The notes: generated by a model from the sequence alone, not told the origin. A DNA stretch of 64,000 nt from Bacillota bacterium (GCA_023386315.1 JAEWJZ010000028.1:186001-250000), one strand, 5' to 3'; shown: positions 1 through 9,482, numbered from the stretch's first letter. Program-made: numbers and translations.

Positions 1-1
1 T

Positions 2-463
2 GGAAATGTACTGGCATCTGTTGCTTGGTTTAAAATCGGTATTGATATTGAGGATTTATCTGTAAATCTTAATCCTGATGTATCATCTATTAAAAATGTA
101 TGGGGTGAATCGCGTGTAACCGACAATGGATATGAGCCTACCATGGACGCTGATCCATATTATGCAAATCCAGATGAAGCACTATACCCCAAGCTGCGCG
201 ATATTGCTCTTGGAAGAAAAACAGGCGATGATTGCAAGACGTTGATGCTTGAGGTTATCGTTGAAGATACCGCAGCTGCTAACCATCTGGCATATGTGGA
301 GGAAGTTATTGTTAAGCCTCAAAGCTATGGCGGACCTAACGGCGGAATAAACATTCCTTTTAATATTTCATTTAATGGAGGCCGTAAAAAAGGTTATGTT
401 ACAGCTGCATCTGTCACAGCAGGCGCGCCAGTGTTTGCAGAAGGTGCAATCCCGACGCCTTAA
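2..463 (+). CDS. Phage major tail (tube) protein, 3' part
   Basis: The gene enters from the left edge: the frame is open from base 2 without a start, and 153 codons remain. The visible part has a Gly-rich end (SYGGPNGGIN, NISFNGGRKKG) and many acidic residues. It lies directly before two small tail-assembly genes and the tape-measure gene, which is where the tail tube protein sits in siphophage-like prophages. The assignment rests mainly on gene order; I see no diagnostic motif. Another tail structural protein is possible. Confidence 0.55.
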   Translation, partial: GNVLASVAWFKIGIDIEDLSVNLNPDVSSIKNVWGESRVTDNGYEPTMDADPYYANPDEALYPKLRDIALGRKTGDDCKTLMLEVIVEDTAAANHLAYVEEVIVKPQSYGGPNGGINIPFNISFNGGRKKGYVTAASVTAGAPVFAEGAIPTP

Positions 464-478
464 AGGAGAAAATAAGCC

Positions 479-928
479 ATGAGCAACAAAATAAGTAAAA
501 ACAGACCCGCTAATACAAACGATATTACTATTGATGATGGCAGCCGGGTTTATAATATCAGAAACAAGCGTGGCGAGTTGCTGGGGCAGTTCCCGTTTGT
601 TCCGTCCGACATCGGAATCATTGACCGATACAAACATACAATCCAGGTATTTGATGAACTGCAGGCTTCCGTTACTGACAAATCAGATGAAGCGGCTATC
701 ACTGAAATGAGCGAAAAGATGAAAAAGGAAATTGATTATCTTTTCAATGCTGACGTATCAGGCACATTCTTTAAAATCACCGGCCCGTTTTCAATTCTCG
801 GTTCCGGTGAATTTTTTGTTGAAAATGTAATCAAGGCGGTGCAGGGAGTGATTGAGCATGAAACAGGCACTCGCTTAGAAAAGACTAAGAGCCGGGCAAG
901 CAAATACACAGAAAGATACCATAAGTGA
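479..928 (+). CDS. Phage tail assembly chaperone-like protein
   Basis: This 149-residue protein lies between the tail tube and Gp15-like genes, the slot of the first tail-assembly chaperone that coats the tape measure before tail polymerisation. The N-terminus is basic and disordered-looking (SNKISKNRPANTND); the rest is helical and charged, ending in a Lys/Arg-rich tail. AAGGAG lies about 10 bases before the ATG. Its stop overlaps the GTG of the next gene (GTGA), so the two are translationally coupled. Function is inferred from position and size. Confidence 0.55.
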   Translation: MSNKISKNRPANTNDITIDDGSRVYNIRNKRGELLGQFPFVPSDIGIIDRYKHTIQVFDELQASVTDKSDEAAITEMSEKMKKEIDYLFNADVSGTFFKITGPFSILGSGEFFVENVIKAVQGVIEHETGTRLEKTKSRASKYTERYHK

Positions 929-1485
929 CAGATCCGTTTAGGCTGCCGGAAGAATTAGAGGTAGGCGGTCATAATTACAAGATCAGGACTGATTTCAGAG
1001 CCATACTTGACATCTTGACCGCTTACACTGACCCGGAACTTGATGGAGCGGATAAGACACAAGTACTTATCGAGATCATTTATCCTGATTTTAATATTAT
1101 TCCTCCTGATTGCTTGGAAGAAGCTGTGAAAAAGGCAATGTGGTTTATTGATGCTGGGCTTCCGGCAGGAGACAACAAACCAAAGCCTGTATTAATGGAT
1201 TGGGTAAAAGATGGCCCGATCATCATACCCGAAATAAATAAGTACTTAGGGAAAGAGGTCCGCAGTGTTGAGTATATGCACTGGTGGACCTTTTTCGGTG
1301 CTTATATGCAGATTGGCGGTGATGGTCTATACTCACAAATCCAGAATATCAGGCAGAAGAAAGCGAAAAATAAAAGACTTGAAAAGTGGGAAACTGAATT
1401 TTACCGAGAGAATAAAGCCTTGTGCGATCTCGATTACGAAAAAAATCAGGCGGAACTTGAAGAGGTTAAAAAAATATTTGGATAG
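925..1485 (+). CDS. Bacteriophage Gp15-like protein
   Basis: The 186-residue protein has the pattern of the phage Gp15 family: an early GGHNYKIRTDFRAILDI segment, then YPDFNIIPPDCLEEAVKKAMWFI, a conserved aromatic core (VEYMHWWTFFGAYMQI) and a basic C-terminus. Gp15 genes lie just upstream of the tape measure and are thought to act in tail assembly. The start is a GTG overlapping the previous stop. The frame is closed by a TAA immediately upstream (922-924), so the junction is reinitiation and not a -1 frameshift. Confidence 0.72.
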   Translation: MTDPFRLPEELEVGGHNYKIRTDFRAILDILTAYTDPELDGADKTQVLIEIIYPDFNIIPPDCLEEAVKKAMWFIDAGLPAGDNKPKPVLMDWVKDGPIIIPEINKYLGKEVRSVEYMHWWTFFGAYMQIGGDGLYSQIQNIRQKKAKNKRLEKWETEFYRENKALCDLDYEKNQAELEEVKKIFG

Positions 1486-1526
1486 AGCCAGAGCCATGAG
1501 CCAGAGCCGAGAAAGGAGGGATATGT

Positions 1527-4358
1527 ATGGCGGCTGAGGCTGACGGATCGGTAATTATAGACACGGAAATAAGAAAAGAAAACGCTATTGATGATATCGG
1601 ATCATTGAAAGCTGCCTTAAAAGAATTAACCGCAGCGGTAAAAGAACTTACCTCCGGCCTTGCAAGTTCGTTTACAAACTTCGGAAGCAATGCACAGGGA
1701 GCCGCAAGCAATATAGATTCTATATCGGATTCCGCAAAAACGGCAACGGACAGTGTTGAAAGCCTTGAGGAACAAATGGCAAAGATCACGGTCGATCGAG
1801 GATTTGAACCCACATATAACGATAATCCTGAGCCTAGATTCGGTCATGCAAAAGGCGAATACATTGACTACGGAAATACCGTCCAAGAGTTTGTTAATAA
1901 ATACGCAGCCGGAATGGACACAGTTAAGGCCAAAAATGCAGAAGTTAAGCAATCTACCACGCAAGCAACAACTGCAGTGAAAAGTGATTTCCAAGGAACT
2001 GAGCAGTCACCAAATATGCTTTCAAACGCTATTGAGCTTGTAAAACGTTCGCTTTTAAATATACCGGCTGTTGCTTCATTGGCAGGCGGAAAAATAAAAG
2101 ACGGTTTGGCATCTGGCGGAGATCAGGCCATGAATGCAGCCGAAAAAGTTGACGCTCTGAAAGGCAAATTAGATGCGCTCGAAAAACAGGGCTTGTATTT
2201 TGGAAACGAAGAGTACGATAAAACATATGCGGCCTTACAAAGAGCTGAATCCGAGTTAGGAACATATAAAAAGCAGCTATCCGGCGCTGACAAAGAGCAA
2301 AAGAAAGTATCAAGCTCTGGGAGAAAGATGAACTCTTCTTTACGCGGCACAAAAAAAGAAGCCGATCCGTTGTCAAAAAGCATATTCAAACTATCGAACA
2401 TGTTTAAGTTGATGCTGATAAGAATGGCTATGCGTGCTGTTATCCAGTCAGCAAAAGACGGTTTTCAGAATCTTGCTCGCTATTCCAGTGATGCAAACGC
2501 GGCAATATCAGCGGTAGTTTCTTCACTCACAATGTTAAAGAATAGTTTTGCTGTTGCTGTTGCCCCTATTGTGGAAATTGTGGCACCCATATTGAGCCGT
2601 TTTATAACACAGCTCGCAGAAGTTAATAACTGGATAGCTCAGACGATTGCGGCAATGGTCGGCAAAGATACATACACAAAGGCAATAAAAGTCCAGGAAG
2701 ATTATGCCGCAAGCCTTACAGATACACAAAAGGCGGCAAAAGATGCGGCAGATCAGGCAAAGAAAACCACATTTGCATTCGATACATTGATTCAGGCCCA
2801 GGGTGGCAATAAATCGACAAATGAATATAAAGCACCTACGCCCGATCAAATGTTTAAAACAGAGCAAGTCAGCAATGATGCAAAGGCTCTCGCAAAAGAT
2901 GTTAAAAGTACTTTATCTGATTTATTTAAGCCAATAAAGGATTCATGGGACGAATATGGACCATATACCACAAACGCAGTAAAAACAATGTTTTCGAGCC
3001 TTAAACAGCTTGCGGCAGATGTTGGCGCGTCATTCATGAAAGTATGGAAAGACGAAGGATATGGGAAAGCAATAACCGATGACCTTATTATCACGTTTGG
3101 AAATTTTGCTTTAATCATTGCAAATCTTGCCACACAATTCGACAAAGCGTGGGTAACTGCTGACACCGGAACAAGTATCATGCGACATTTGGGCGATATC
3201 GTCCTTGAAATAACGGGATTTTTCCGAGAAGCGTCTAAGTCAATAGCTGACTGGGCGGCAAACCTCGATTTTACTCCTTTGCTTACTTCGTTTGATAATT
3301 TGCTTGTAAGCTTAATTCCTATCGTTGGAAAAATCGGTGACGTTTTATTATGGTTCCTCAACAATGTTTTACTCCCGCTTGCTAAATGGGCCATTGAAAA
3401 CCTGATTCCTGCGGCTCTTGACCTTATATCCGTTGCACTTGACATTTTAAATGGCGTGATTGATTCATTGAAACCGTTAGCTATGTGGCTGTGGGAAGAT
3501 TTCATTAAACCATTTGGTGAATGGACTGGTGAAATAATCATTGCAGCATTAAAAGGCGTGGCAGATAAGTTGAAAGTGGTGTCCGATTGGATAAACGAAA
3601 ATAAAGAAAAAGTCAGATACATGACCGAGCTTGTATTAGCATTTTTCCTCGCATGGAAATTTTCGGAATTTATAACTGGTGTCCAAAACATGATTAAAGC
3701 TTTATCACAAACCGGGTTGGCTGGTGCGTTGGCGAATATCATTACAAAACTTAACTTATCAAAAATTGGATTTGCTGCAAATATTGCGGCTATTTCTGCG
3801 CTTGTAGTTGCCGCTTATGAAATGTATAAAAATTGGAGCGCAATGACACCGACAGAAAAGCTTATAAGCGGACTTCTTGCGGCGGCTTCGGCGGCGGCAA
3901 TGCTTGCGATTGCAATGGGAGCAGTAACCGGAGCAGCAGGAGCGGCACTGAAAGCGGCAGCCATAACAGCGGCTATAGGTGCGGCACTAATTGCAATTAA
4001 TGCAGGAGCCAGGGCGGCAAGTTCTTCAAGCTCTTATTCATCGAGTTATCCCACATCTGCTTACTCAGCTTATTCGAGCAATGTTCCACAGCTTGCCACT
4101 GGAACCGTGGTTCCTCCGAAAGCTGGTAATTTCCTTGCTATGCTTGGAGACAACAACAAAGATTATGAGGTTGTATCCCCACTTGAAACCATGAAGCAGG
4201 CATTTAAGGAAGCCATCGGAGAAATGGGGGGCATGGGCGGCGGCACTGTTCAAGCTGATATGGTTTTAGATGGTACAAAGTTCGGGCAACTGGTTTATAA
4301 GTACAATAACAAAGAATCTGACCGCGTAGGCGTAAGAATGGTAACGAACGGAGGTTAA
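1527..4358 (+). CDS. Phage tail tape measure protein
   Basis: At 943 residues this is by far the longest gene of the tail module. Tape measures set tail length and take part in DNA delivery. The first ~300 residues are helical and rich in Ala, Lys and Ser. A middle part has several amphipathic or hydrophobic helices (for example around LPLAKWAIENLIPAALDLISVALDIL). An Ala-rich hydrophobic stretch near residues 780-830 is followed by a Ser/Tyr-rich linker and a Gly-rich end (GEMGGMGGG). GGAGGG precedes the ATG by about 6 bases. Confidence 0.88.
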   Translation: MAAEADGSVIIDTEIRKENAIDDIGSLKAALKELTAAVKELTSGLASSFTNFGSNAQGAASNIDSISDSAKTATDSVESLEEQMAKITVDRGFEPTYNDNPEPRFGHAKGEYIDYGNTVQEFVNKYAAGMDTVKAKNAEVKQSTTQATTAVKSDFQGTEQSPNMLSNAIELVKRSLLNIPAVASLAGGKIKDGLASGGDQAMNAAEKVDALKGKLDALEKQGLYFGNEEYDKTYAALQRAESELGTYKKQLSGADKEQKKVSSSGRKMNSSLRGTKKEADPLSKSIFKLSNMFKLMLIRMAMRAVIQSAKDGFQNLARYSSDANAAISAVVSSLTMLKNSFAVAVAPIVEIVAPILSRFITQLAEVNNWIAQTIAAMVGKDTYTKAIKVQEDYAASLTDTQKAAKDAADQAKKTTFAFDTLIQAQGGNKSTNEYKAPTPDQMFKTEQVSNDAKALAKDVKSTLSDLFKPIKDSWDEYGPYTTNAVKTMFSSLKQLAADVGASFMKVWKDEGYGKAITDDLIITFGNFALIIANLATQFDKAWVTADTGTSIMRHLGDIVLEITGFFREASKSIADWAANLDFTPLLTSFDNLLVSLIPIVGKIGDVLLWFLNNVLLPLAKWAIENLIPAALDLISVALDILNGVIDSLKPLAMWLWEDFIKPFGEWTGEIIIAALKGVADKLKVVSDWINENKEKVRYMTELVLAFFLAWKFSEFITGVQNMIKALSQTGLAGALANIITKLNLSKIGFAANIAAISALVVAAYEMYKNWSAMTPTEKLISGLLAAASAAAMLAIAMGAVTGAAGAALKAAAITAAIGAALIAINAGARAASSSSSYSSSYPTSAYSAYSSNVPQLATGTVVPPKAGNFLAMLGDNNKDYEVVSPLETMKQAFKEAIGEMGGMGGGTVQADMVLDGTKFGQLVYKYNNKESDRVGVRMVTNGG

Positions 4359-4362
4359 TCCC

Positions 4363-4767
4363 ATGGAAGAAGGTAACGGAGTTTTCACCATAGACGGGGT
4401 TGACCTTCGTGTATGGGTAACAGGATTGAAAAGAAGCTTTGCCGTTACGGATTCAGAACATAGCGGCAGGCTCCAAAATTATGAAATGTTTCGTGATGTG
4501 ATTGGCACGTTTTACAACTACACATTGACTGTGGAGCCGGATCCCGATCATAGGGCCGATTATGACACCTTTTATGGGATAATAAGCGCACCTACACCAT
4601 TTCACGATGTAGTATTTCCTTATGGTCAAGAAACGCTTGCATTTAAAGCTTATGTCACTTCTGGTGACGATGATTATAAGGCTATGACGCAAGGAATCAC
4701 ACAAGTAAATAAATATTCCGGGCTGTCAGTACAGTTCATAGCAAAATCACCACAAAGGAGGCCGTAA
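4363..4767 (+). CDS. Distal tail-type phage structural protein
   Basis: A 134-residue protein located between the tape measure and the large tail-tip protein, the usual place of the distal tail (Dit) or an adaptor protein. It starts 4 bases after the tape-measure stop and has a GGAGG 7 bases upstream. The sequence is beta-rich with few helices (VFTIDGVDLRVWVTGLKRSF, YNYTLTVEPDPDHRADYDTFYGIIS). It is shorter than usual Dit proteins, so the name is inferred from position. Confidence 0.5.
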   Translation: MEEGNGVFTIDGVDLRVWVTGLKRSFAVTDSEHSGRLQNYEMFRDVIGTFYNYTLTVEPDPDHRADYDTFYGIISAPTPFHDVVFPYGQETLAFKAYVTSGDDDYKAMTQGITQVNKYSGLSVQFIAKSPQRRP

Positions 4768-4768
4768 G

Positions 4769-6559
4769 ATGTTTTTAAAACAGACAATATTATCTGATGT
4801 TACAGAAAACACCGAAGGGCTTAAAATTGTCTATGATGATGTGGCTCCCTATGCGAAAGAAAACAGTAACCCCCAGGTAATTGATCCGGGGTTGCGCCCA
4901 CACGCAGGATTGCACCCGCGAAAAGGATTGCACCCGCGTGCTACAACGGTAAGGCAAGATTATCCAGATTTGAAGCGTGATGATTTAACATATCCAGGGT
5001 ATGCATTTTGCTATCCTGGATTTGCTTTACTTGATGGCAACTTTATAAACTTTCCTGATGATCCAGGCGATTATGGGTTTGTCAGTGATGAAGTTTCCAA
5101 CGATATCGGGAACTTTAAATATACTGTAAGCCAAGTGGGATTAAAACCTCACACCGGACTACGTCCGCAGATGTGGTTATATCCATCAAGCACCTATAAT
5201 AAGTACACTGACGCTCCGGTGCTTACAATTACATTCAATCAGAAGTTTACAAGCGTAGGTATACTGCTTACATTCAACACAATGTCTGGCGATTATGCAA
5301 GCCATATTAATATTCAGTGGTTTGCTGACGGCGAGTTGCTTTCAAGCATGGACTTTAATCCAGATGCAACAAAGTATTTCTGCAGCAATTATGTTACTTA
5401 CTATGACAAAATCATCATCACATTTTTATCCACATCAAAACCAAATAGGCCAGTATTCTTAACCCGGATAGATTACGGAATTTACCGGGAATTTTTATCT
5501 GATGAAATAAGAAATATATCTTGCTTGCAGGAAATAAATGCTATCTCGGAAAACATCAGCATAAACACAATGAATTTTACCGCAGGAACAAAATCCAGTG
5601 TAGCATTTGATTTGCAGAAAAAGCAGAAACTATCAGTTTATTTCAATGGTGGATTGATCGGGTGTTTCTATCTTAAAAATGGATCGAGAAAAAGCAAGAC
5701 AGATTATTATATGGATTCTCACGATGCGCTTGGCGTACTTGACGGTAACGAATATCATGGCGGGATCTATACCGGTCAGCTTGTGCCAGATGTAATAGCC
5801 GAGATATTCAGCGGAGAGGATTTTAATTACCTCCTATCAGATGATTTTGACAATGTACCTTTATATGGCTATATTCCATACACCACAAAGCGCAACGCAT
5901 TAGTTCAAGTTGCTTTTGCGATAGGGGCCGTGGTTGATACATCAAACTATGATGGAGTGGTTATCTATCCGAAGCAGACTATTAAAAGTGGAGAATTTAC
6001 ATCAGCTGAGATATTTGGAGGACTTACCCTTGAACACTCTGACGTTGTTACTGGTGTAAGGCTCACAGTACATGATTATCAGGCTTCAAATGAAACGGCT
6101 GAGATTTATAACGGCATACTAAATGGAACGGCGGAAATCGTGTTTCAAGAGCCATATCATGATTTGATTATTACTGGTGGCACCATTGGCACACATGGAA
6201 ACAATTATGCTTACATAACTGGAACCGGTGGCACAGTTACATTGACTGGAAAGAAATACAATCACTACATGACTACAGTTTCAAAAGATAACCCAAACAT
6301 CACATATAACAAAAACATCAAGGAGGTACAGGACGCAACGCTTGTTTATTCCGGTAATGCAAATGTAGTCCTTGACCGGGTATATGAGTACTACCAGAGA
6401 GCTGAGAACGTTAATTGTGACGTTGTTCTTGGGAACAAGATAATTGGTCAGGTAGTAGACATAGATACCGATTATGATGGCGTAAAGACTGGCACAATCG
6501 AAAAGGTTATGTATAGTTTTGCAGGCAGTATCAAAGCGGAGGTAACGATCCATGAATGA
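4769..6559 (+). CDS. Tail-tip / baseplate (Tal-like) protein with hexad repeats
   Basis: This 596-residue protein occupies the tail-associated receptor/lysin position. The N-terminal third carries two blocks of three six-residue repeats of the form G-L-x-P-x-x: residues 41-58 (GLRPHA GLHPRK GLHPRA) and 124-141 (GLKPHT GLRPQM WLYPSS). The rest resembles the beta-rich tail-tip fold of gpD/Tal proteins, with a late IIGQVVDIDTDYDGVKTGTIEKVMYSF segment. AAAGGAGG precedes the ATG. No peptidase or lysozyme motif is visible, so a structural or host-binding role is the safest reading. Confidence 0.6.
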   Translation: MFLKQTILSDVTENTEGLKIVYDDVAPYAKENSNPQVIDPGLRPHAGLHPRKGLHPRATTVRQDYPDLKRDDLTYPGYAFCYPGFALLDGNFINFPDDPGDYGFVSDEVSNDIGNFKYTVSQVGLKPHTGLRPQMWLYPSSTYNKYTDAPVLTITFNQKFTSVGILLTFNTMSGDYASHINIQWFADGELLSSMDFNPDATKYFCSNYVTYYDKIIITFLSTSKPNRPVFLTRIDYGIYREFLSDEIRNISCLQEINAISENISINTMNFTAGTKSSVAFDLQKKQKLSVYFNGGLIGCFYLKNGSRKSKTDYYMDSHDALGVLDGNEYHGGIYTGQLVPDVIAEIFSGEDFNYLLSDDFDNVPLYGYIPYTTKRNALVQVAFAIGAVVDTSNYDGVVIYPKQTIKSGEFTSAEIFGGLTLEHSDVVTGVRLTVHDYQASNETAEIYNGILNGTAEIVFQEPYHDLIITGGTIGTHGNNYAYITGTGGTVTLTGKKYNHYMTTVSKDNPNITYNKNIKEVQDATLVYSGNANVVLDRVYEYYQRAENVNCDVVLGNKIIGQVVDIDTDYDGVKTGTIEKVMYSFAGSIKAEVTIHE

Positions 6560-6995
6560 GTATATTGACAGCCTTATATTTGATCGTGCACAATCTGACA
6601 TTGACAGTTTAACAGCAAAGGCTTATATATCACACACCGATTTAAACCGTGTCGAACGTGCCATTGCATGGGCCTCTAAGAATCTAAACATATATGGATA
6701 TAAAAACAAGATAAGCAAAAATTGCAAGGTTAACTGGAAGCCAGAAGATCGCAGGACTGATGCTCAAATGGAGCGTATAAGGCAAAACATGATTGCTCTA
6801 AGGGCTGTTTATTTTACACCTCCGAGCACTCCTATGACACCACAGAAAATCACTTATACGTCAATATATCAGGCAAATGCTGTTGAGAAAATACTTTATG
6901 ATCTTGGAAAACTGGTTGAAAATTGTTCTCCTGGTCAGCAGCATTTATCGTTCAGGCTCGGAAGTGGGCCAATCGGAAACAGAGGTGAAATATAA
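6552..6995 (+). CDS. Phage baseplate-associated protein, unknown function
   Basis: A 147-residue protein whose ATG overlaps the end of the tail-tip gene by 8 bases. The first half is helical and charged (DRAQSDIDSLTAKAYISHTDLNRVERAIAWASKNL); the middle has the basic stretch NWKPEDRRTDAQMERIRQNM. I do not recognise a named family. The conserved place between tail-tip and fibre genes suggests a small baseplate or adaptor role. Confidence 0.6.
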   Translation: MNEYIDSLIFDRAQSDIDSLTAKAYISHTDLNRVERAIAWASKNLNIYGYKNKISKNCKVNWKPEDRRTDAQMERIRQNMIALRAVYFTPPSTPMTPQKITYTSIYQANAVEKILYDLGKLVENCSPGQQHLSFRLGSGPIGNRGEI

Positions 6996-7496
6996 ATGGA
7001 TACATTGAAAACTGATTATAAAAACGACATATTCACCGGAATGCGAAAGTACACCAAAATTGATAATCCAGACGGTACGTTAAGCCTGAGAGATGACACC
7101 ACATATCAGCAGAACGGTGACATATATGCTGCAGCAGATATAAACACTACCAATCAGGCGGTTAATGATTTTTATGCTGAGTTCGGAAGCAAAAACACCG
7201 AAAATTCTAACACATTCACGGCATTAAAAACTGTGAAAACTGCGACGTTTACTGTATCTGGTTGGATCGGAACTGGACCATATTTGCAGACTGTATCTGT
7301 ATCTGGCATAACAGCCGAAGATATTCCAACACCTGGAATCATATACCCGGAATCGCTCACCGAAATACTCAAGTCACAGATTGATAAAAGCGCAGGCATG
7401 ATCACAAAGCTTGAAACAGTTCTCGGCGGCGTAAAGGCTACGTGCGCATTCAAAAAACCTGTTGCTGATTTTACAATAGGGTTGAAAGGAGTGTAA
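6996..7496 (+). CDS. Phage tail-region protein, unknown function
   Basis: This 166-residue protein starts directly after the preceding stop, with GAGGTG about 8 bases upstream. It is rich in Thr, Asn and Ser, and has a central beta-like block (TVSGWIGTGPYLQTVSVSGITAEDIPTPGIIYP) typical of small beta-sandwich or fibre-associated proteins. Its end reads KPVADFTIGLKGV. No named family is recognised. By context it belongs to the tail fibre or baseplate set. Confidence 0.55.
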   Translation: MDTLKTDYKNDIFTGMRKYTKIDNPDGTLSLRDDTTYQQNGDIYAAADINTTNQAVNDFYAEFGSKNTENSNTFTALKTVKTATFTVSGWIGTGPYLQTVSVSGITAEDIPTPGIIYPESLTEILKSQIDKSAGMITKLETVLGGVKATCAFKKPVADFTIGLKGV

Positions 7497-7497
7497 C

Positions 7498-7920
7498 ATG
7501 GCAGAACTCCCTTTATTCTTTAAAGGCAATAGCGTTGATTTTAGTACTCTGACCGCTACTGAGCAAAAAGTAAGAAATAGTAAGACCTTTATCGGAGCTG
7601 GATCGGATGACATACGCACTGGGACAGTTCCAGAGTATGCACAATCAAATAACAGCCTTGCGGTAAATGCTACTTACAATATACCGACAGGAATTCACAA
7701 CGGTGTCGATGTTGTATCTCAGTCGGTTCCTACAATGTCAGGGCAGACCGTAACACCGGGAGTTGGCGAGATCATCATTGAATGTGCAGGAAAGTACCTG
7801 ACAGGTGATATTGTAGTGCTCGCCGTAGATAATCTTTTACCGGAAAACGTAAAACTTGGAGCGATTGTCGGCGAAGGCGCCGGAGCAGTAACAGGAACAT
7901 TTGAGGGGTTTGTTGATTAA
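7498..7920 (+). CDS. Small tail-fibre-like protein (paralogue of next gene)
   Basis: A 140-residue beta-rich protein that begins MAELPLF. From residue ~28 it matches the following protein in order: TFIGAGSDD / TFLGSGSDE, VSQSVPTMSGQTVTPG / VSQSIPTMGPQSIGPG, CAGKYLTGDI / TAGKYMTGNI and GTFEGFVD / GGFEGYV. The two genes are therefore tandem duplicates of one repeat module. Such modules are common at the tips of Clostridial prophage tails. A role as fibre or surface-binding subunit is inferred. Confidence 0.6.
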   Translation: MAELPLFFKGNSVDFSTLTATEQKVRNSKTFIGAGSDDIRTGTVPEYAQSNNSLAVNATYNIPTGIHNGVDVVSQSVPTMSGQTVTPGVGEIIIECAGKYLTGDIVVLAVDNLLPENVKLGAIVGEGAGAVTGTFEGFVD

Positions 7921-7930
7921 GGAGGATATC

Positions 7931-8806
7931 ATGGCGGAATTACCTATACATAAAATCGGTGGTGGGGCTGACACATCGGAGCTTACCGCAGACACAGGCG
8001 ATGTATTATCTCCTGAAACATTTCTTGGATCGGGAAGTGACGAAAATCAGCAAGGAGCTATTGTGCTTCGCGGAAGCCCGTCTTATTCAATACCGATAAA
8101 CGGCTCGCAATCATTACCTGCCGGACATTATTCCGGTGGAACAGTTTCGCAATCCATACCTACAATGGGGCCACAGAGTATAGGCCCAGGGGCGCAGGCG
8201 ATAACCATACCAACGGCAGGAAAATATATGACTGGAAACATCACAATACGTACCACGTACAATCTTATCCCGTCAGTAATTAAAAAGAACGAAAATGTAG
8301 GAGGCGTTATCGGTGGATTTGAAGGATATGTTATTACCGATCCCCGGACGCTTTACAAATATGGTACGTTTAACGGAATTCAGACCATAACCGCATTTAA
8401 GTACAGCTCCGGCGGAGAAGTCGGCGCAGTAAGCCTAGAGCGTGATAATATCAAGGTTACTGTTTCTACGAACTTTAGGCAGACAGCTATAGTATTTGAT
8501 TCCCCTATCAATTTTGACCAATTAAGTACATTGACAGTTAGATACGAGGCGCACTTGATTGAAGCCGGATCCGGTAGCACCGCTTTTGGCGTATATGTGT
8601 ACAGAAATAAAGTAACTGACTACATATGGAGTTCGCCAAACTTTAACCCTAATCTCGGCGGATCAGCGCTTGCCTCTGCCACATCGTTCGGAACTGGCGG
8701 TGACCTTACTGCTTCGGTTGGAGGCGTTACCGGAAATGCGTATGTGTATTTGATGTTTACTGGCGCAGGAGCAATATACAACATTAAAATGGTTACTACT
8801 AATTAA
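7931..8806 (+). CDS. Tail-fibre-like protein with C-terminal beta domain
   Basis: I place the start at 7931 because AAGGAGG lies 6 bases before this ATG; an ATG 30 bases upstream has no such site. The 291-residue protein begins MAELPIH and repeats the module of the preceding gene through residue ~125. It then adds ~165 residues resembling a beta-sandwich (YGTFNGIQTITAFKYSSGG, LTVRYEAHLIEAGSGSTAFGVYVYRN). The added part may be a receptor- or carbohydrate-binding domain; that is inference. Confidence 0.6.
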   Translation: MAELPIHKIGGGADTSELTADTGDVLSPETFLGSGSDENQQGAIVLRGSPSYSIPINGSQSLPAGHYSGGTVSQSIPTMGPQSIGPGAQAITIPTAGKYMTGNITIRTTYNLIPSVIKKNENVGGVIGGFEGYVITDPRTLYKYGTFNGIQTITAFKYSSGGEVGAVSLERDNIKVTVSTNFRQTAIVFDSPINFDQLSTLTVRYEAHLIEAGSGSTAFGVYVYRNKVTDYIWSSPNFNPNLGGSALASATSFGTGGDLTASVGGVTGNAYVYLMFTGAGAIYNIKMVTTN

Positions 8807-8817
8807 GGAGGAATAAG

Positions 8818-9399
8818 ATGGCTTTAACACCATATGAACCCACGACATGGGTAAACGATTCGGAGCCAGACCTTGACGCTACTAATTTAAACAAGGTAGA
8901 GCAAGGAATAAAAGATGCAATAGACGGAGTGAATGGCATTCTAGGTGCACTCACAAATCAGCTTTCTACTGATCCAAACAAGTTTGCTGGAATTTCAATT
9001 GTAAACACGTTAAACACCGCGCTTAATAATTTATCAGATACGGTTACCACACTAAATAGCAATTTAGCAACAAAAGCAAATCAGTCAGATTTAAATACTA
9101 CTAATACAAATTTTGCAAAATACAATATGGAGTATCATGCACGTATTAATCTGACAACAGGATATATATCCGGCATGATTAATGATAAAATCACACAAGG
9201 GTATAAGGGTGGAGATATAGCACTCATTTCATACGCACCGCCTGATACCTACAGTGGTAATCAATACGGCATTATAAAGTGGACGGTGATATTTTCGGAT
9301 ATTGCATATTTGCAGTTTTTAGTTCCAAGGTCGTCTGCTATTATAACCAGAGCTATCTCAGTAAGCGAAAGCTTTGACACAGGCTGGACAGCACACTAA
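8818..9399 (+). CDS. Phage tail fibre / knob protein
   Basis: The 193-residue protein has the recurring fibre N-terminus TTWVNDSEPDLDATNLNKVEQGI, followed by a helical segment of Leu/Asn-rich repeats (LNTALNNLSDTVTTLNSNLATKANQSDLNTT) that looks like a trimeric coiled coil. The C-terminal ~80 residues (YKGGDIALISYAPPDTYSGNQYGIIKWTV, AIITRAISVSESFDTGWTAH) resemble the small pyocin-knob type tip domains. AAGGAGG precedes the start. It likely contacts the host surface. Confidence 0.68.
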   Translation: MALTPYEPTTWVNDSEPDLDATNLNKVEQGIKDAIDGVNGILGALTNQLSTDPNKFAGISIVNTLNTALNNLSDTVTTLNSNLATKANQSDLNTTNTNFAKYNMEYHARINLTTGYISGMINDKITQGYKGGDIALISYAPPDTYSGNQYGIIKWTVIFSDIAYLQFLVPRSSAIITRAISVSESFDTGWTAH

Positions 9400-9434
9400 A
9401 TTGCTATTTACCTAACTTAATAAACTTGTAAACC

Positions 9435-9457
9435 AGTCCCGACGGGGGCTTATTTTT
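9435..9457 (+). terminator. Weak intrinsic terminator in tail module
   Basis: AGTCCC at 9435-9440 can pair with GGGGCT at 9445-9450 (one G-T pair) and is followed by TATTTTT. It lies in the 83-base gap between the fibre gene and the next structural gene and may only attenuate read-through. Confidence 0.4.
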
Positions 9458-9482
9458 ATGCCGAAAGGCAGAAAGGAATCTC

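Noticed and set aside
879..930. Programmed -1 frameshift between the two tail-assembly genes
   Set aside because: The second frame has a TAA at 922-924 immediately before its GTG and no slippery heptamer is seen. A GTGA overlap explains coupling by reinitiation.
2846..3742. A 298-codon open frame on the minus strand inside the tape measure gene
   Set aside because: It lies wholly opposite a clear phage gene, has no ribosome site or recognisable motif, and follows from codon bias of the + strand.
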